Source of the DNA: Streptococcus sobrinus DSM 20742 = ATCC 33478
GTDB taxonomy: Bacteria; Bacillota; Bacilli; Lactobacillales; Streptococcaceae
Assembly (NCBI RefSeq): GCF_000686605.1
Contig: NZ_JMLC01000003.1
Coordinates: forward strand, 1-64,000
DNA length: 64,000 nucleotides
Reading direction: 5' to 3'
Part shown: piece after piece, positions 61,803-64,000 of the stretch
How the letters are laid out: the number at the start of each line of letters is the position of its first letter
How positions within the stretch are numbered: the first letter of the stretch is position 1
Made by a program: the position numbers and the translations under genes
The notes under the pieces: generated by a model
What the model was told of the DNA's origin: nothing
The model's database searches: none
The model's input: the letters and a program-made list of their open reading frames with translations, nothing else

Positions 61803-63323
61803 ATGAAGAAAAAAAGACTGATAACCTTTGGGACCTTGTTGATTTTGGCCTGTCTCCTGGTCGGCGTGACTTGGTTCCATGAGCAGGAGAAGCAGAAGTC
61901 TGGTGACATTGAGGTAGTAGCTACCTTCTATCCCATGTATGAATTTACCAAGAATGTTGTTGGTGACCAGGGCCATGTTAGTTTGCTCATAAAGGCGGGC
62001 AAGGAGCCCCATGACTTTGATCCTTCAACCAAGGATGTAGCTACCATTCAAAAGGCTGACGCCCTCGTTTATGACAATGAGAGCATGGAGACCTGGGTGC
62101 CCAAGGTGAAAAAATCCATTGGCAAGAGCAAGACTGATTTTATCAGAGCGACTGGTAATATGGTTCTTCTAGCCGGAAGTGAAGAAGGTGAAGAGGAAGG
62201 CCATGAAGGACACCATCATGACTTTGACCCCCATGTCTGGTTGTCCCCTCAACGCTCGATTAAGCTGGTTGAAAATATCCGAGATAGCCTGTCCAAAAAA
62301 TACCCTAAGAAGGCAAAGTTGTTCAAGAAAAATGCTGCCTCCTATATTAAGAAGTTGCAGGCCTTGGATAAGGAGTATAGTTCAGCCCTTTCGGCAGCCA
62401 AGCAAAAGAGCTTCATTACCCAGCACGCAGCCTTTGCCTACCTGGCTTTGGACTACGGCCTCAAGCAGGTCTACATCAATGGCATTTCGGCGGAGAGTGA
62501 GCCATCGGCTCAACACTTGGCTGACTTGACCCAGCAGGTTAAAGATTCTGGCATCAAGTATGTTTACTTTGAAGAAAATGCCTCCTCAGCAGTTTCAGAA
62601 ACCCTAGCAAAAGAGGCTGGTGTTGAAACCCTAGTTTTAAATCCAATCGAAAGTCTGACCCAGCAGCAAATGGACAAGGGGCAAGATTATTTCTCAGTCA
62701 TGCATCAAAATCTAAAAAATCTACGCAAGACGACAGATAAGGAAGGACAAGAGCTGGCCAGTAAAGAGGCTGAAAAAACAGTTCAAAAGGGTTACTTCAA
62801 GGATGAGGAAGTTTCCAACCGTAGCCTGAGCGATTGGACAGGCTCTTGGCAATCAGTTTACCCCTATCTGCAAGACGGCAGCCTGGACCAAGTTTGGGAC
62901 TACAAGGCCAAGCTTAATAAGGACATGACCGCCAAAGAGTACAAAGACTACTACAGCAAGGGCTACAAGACAGATGTGGAGGTTATCTCTATTAATGGGA
63001 AGAAAAATCAAGTAACCTTTACCCAAAAGGGTAAAAAGCAGACCTTCACCTACAAGTATGTGGGTTATAAGATTTTGACCTACAAGAAGGGCAACCGTGG
63101 TGTTCGCTATCTCTTTGAAACTAAGAATAGCAAAGCAGGAGCCTTTAGATATATCCAGTTCAGTGACCACAATATTTCTGACACCAAGGCGGAGCACTTC
63201 CATCTTTTCTGGGGCGATACCAGTCAGGATACCATTTTACAGGAAATGGACAACTGGCCAACCTATTACCCTGCTAAGATGTCTGGACATGATATTGCCC
63301 AGGATTTGGTTGCCCATAGTTAA
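61803..63323 (+). CDS. adcA: zinc ABC transporter substrate-binding lipoprotein AdcA (ZnuA-ZinT)
   Basis: A 506-residue surface zinc-binding protein. It has a signal sequence with lipobox-like LILAC (Cys17), a ZnuA-type domain with the zinc histidines (His70 in EPHDFDPS, His144 in FDPHVW) and a His-rich loop HEGHHHDFDPH. From about residue 335 a C-terminal ZinT domain follows (LSDWTGSWQSVYPYLQDG). This two-domain layout is typical of streptococcal AdcA. It is alone here; the AdcBC transporter and AdcR must be elsewhere. AdcR boxes lie in its promoter. Confidence 0.94.
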   Translation: MKKKRLITFGTLLILACLLVGVTWFHEQEKQKSGDIEVVATFYPMYEFTKNVVGDQGHVSLLIKAGKEPHDFDPSTKDVATIQKADALVYDNESMETWVPKVKKSIGKSKTDFIRATGNMVLLAGSEEGEEEGHEGHHHDFDPHVWLSPQRSIKLVENIRDSLSKKYPKKAKLFKKNAASYIKKLQALDKEYSSALSAAKQKSFITQHAAFAYLALDYGLKQVYINGISAESEPSAQHLADLTQQVKDSGIKYVYFEENASSAVSETLAKEAGVETLVLNPIESLTQQQMDKGQDYFSVMHQNLKNLRKTTDKEGQELASKEAEKTVQKGYFKDEEVSNRSLSDWTGSWQSVYPYLQDGSLDQVWDYKAKLNKDMTAKEYKDYYSKGYKTDVEVISINGKKNQVTFTQKGKKQTFTYKYVGYKILTYKKGNRGVRYLFETKNSKAGAFRYIQFSDHNISDTKAEHFHLFWGDTSQDTILQEMDNWPTYYPAKMSGHDIAQDLVAHS

Positions 63324-63397
63324 GAAATTGAAGAGAGATGAGTTCGATACTTGCAGCTAGCAAGAAAAAGTCCTGTTGACGAGCAGGTGATAGTTTG

Positions 63398-63669
63398 CGA
63401 CAGTTGGATAAGCGAGCCGATAAAGGTCGCTTATCCAACTTAGTAAGATGTTTAGGGAGTGGGACAAAAATCGCGATTTCAACGAAATCGATTTTGTCGT
63501 CTCACCACCGCACAGTTGATTAGGAAGGATGCTGTCCCGAAGGGGACAAGTACTTCCAATCAACCGCTGCGTCAAACTGTTTGATGTTGAAAAAGTGACA
63601 GGGTTAAGAGTTTTGTCTCACTTAGTAGGAAATAGAGCCATTTTAATGGCCTATTTCCTTAACTAATTG
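63398..63669 (+). repeat. modular repeat family 2, expanded copy
   Basis: CGACAGTTGGATAAGCGA pairs with TCGCTTATCCAACT, then CTTAGTAAGATGTTTAGG and the long insert GAGTGGGACAAAAATCG...GTTTTGTCTCAC with GTCCCGAAGGGGAC inside, closing with GTAGGAAATAGAGCC/GGCCTATTTCCTTAAC. Same plan as 38861-39267, shorter. Confidence 0.82.
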
Positions 63670-63670
63670 G

Positions 63671-63699
63671 AAGGTTAGGACGATTGGTCCTAGCCTTTT
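63671..63699 (+). terminator. terminator after adcA and repeat
   Basis: GGTTAGGAC (63673-63681) pairs with GTCCTAGCC (63687-63695), followed by TTTT. Confidence 0.75.
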
Positions 63700-63720
63700 A
63701 TCTTAGCTGTTTTAGAATCA

Positions 63721-63920
63721 TTCTAGAATAAGCTTTTCTGCCCTCGGATGGTCGGTTTGACCAGTCTTTTGTGATAAAATTAAAGAGTACTCGAAAGGAA
63801 AGCTTTAGGCTAGTAGAAGGACTTAGCGGAAAGGAACAAACTTCCAAGAATCCTCTTTGACCAGCCTAGCTCGTCTCTCCAGAGTATAAAATAAGTTTTA
63901 TTTCCGAAAGGATGATATAG
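63721..63920 (+). promoter_or_regulatory. promoter region and unexplained leader of the last gene
   Basis: An extended -10-like TGATAAAAT (about 63772-63780) follows a TGGTC-GGTTT-GACCA hairpin. The next 140 nt form a leader with possible stems (GAGTACTC; TAGGCT with AGCCTA; GGAA with TTCC), but I cannot match them to a riboswitch class. AAAGGA precedes the ATG at 63921. Confidence 0.35.
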
Positions 63921-64000
63921 ATGACTAAAAAAGAAGTTGGTCACAATTTTCTTGCCAGACTGGGCAAGAAACGCTTACGTCCTGGTGGTATTAGGGCTAC
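63921..64000 (+). CDS. start of a probable class I SAM-dependent methyltransferase gene (partial)
   Basis: Only the first 26 codons are present, beginning MTKKEVGHNFLARLGKKRLR. This N-terminus resembles Gram-positive methyltransferases in which LGKxRLRPGG comes before the SAM-binding domain, but no catalytic motif lies within the window. The start is supported by AAAGGA at 63907-63912. Confidence 0.45.
   Translation, partial: MTKKEVGHNFLARLGKKRLRPGGIRA

Overview
The window looks like chromosome of a Streptococcus close to the mutans group. The gene order argC-argJ-argB-argD, nrdHEF, ptsH-ptsI-gapN, tpiA, murM/murN and the 476-residue GapN all fit that group, as do strict AGGAGG ribosome-binding sites and TTGnnn-N17-TAnAAT promoters, often with an extended TGn -10. 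This assignment comes from recognised families and gene order, not from a database search. No rRNA, tRNA, CRISPR array, prophage or intact insertion sequence was seen.

Layout. 1-5.6 kb: a secreted or anchored DUF6287-type protein, then the arginine (ornithine) biosynthesis operon. 5.6-7.4 kb: an unlisted double-glycine peptide gene and lrgAB. 7.4-11.4 kb: class Ib ribonucleotide reductase nrdHEF, preceded by two NrdR boxes. 11.7-15.5 kb: PTS general proteins HPr and EI, then GapN. 15.6-18.9 kb: a GH73 glucosaminidase, a large repeat field, a PHP phosphoesterase and TpiA. 19-20.1 kb: a small bacteriocin locus (two double-glycine peptides, one frameshifted, plus a CPBP putative immunity protein). 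20.4-26.1 kb: MurN/MurM, a HAD phosphatase, an HD phosphohydrolase and a DUF1934 protein.

26.2-31.6 kb is a decaying sugar-acid catabolic locus: a PrpR-like regulator with a nonsense codon and a frameshift, an intact DUF1537 kinase, a remnant of an iron alcohol dehydrogenase joined by deletion to an N-terminally truncated PdxA2, and an intact cytoplasmic sialidase-like protein. 31.6-34.5 kb: a yybP-ykoY (Mn2+) riboswitch in front of a P-type cation ATPase. 34.6-42.1 kb: an XRE membrane regulator, a CPBP protein, an MBL hydrolase, an ATP-grasp enzyme flanked by two esterases, and GNAT and SDR pseudogenes. 42.2-48.5 kb: the dinG-ypmB-aspB-(VOC)-asnS group. 48.6-51.3 kb: a GldA-like dehydrogenase, RidA and a DUF218 protein. 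51.6-57.1 kb: a two-gene 2-hydroxyacyl-CoA dehydratase/activase system with a divergent TetR regulator. 57.2-61.2 kb: DUF1003, then rapZ-yvcK-whiA. 61.7-64 kb: AdcR-controlled adcA and the start of a likely methyltransferase gene.

The most striking feature outside genes is a set of intergenic palindromic repeat families. They are modular, about 110-410 bp long, and recur in both orientations at 3.5, 8.5, 16.4-17.2, 23.7, 38.9-39.4, 44.7, 50.2, 61.2 and 63.4 kb. In several, the stem sequences differ between copies while base pairing is kept.
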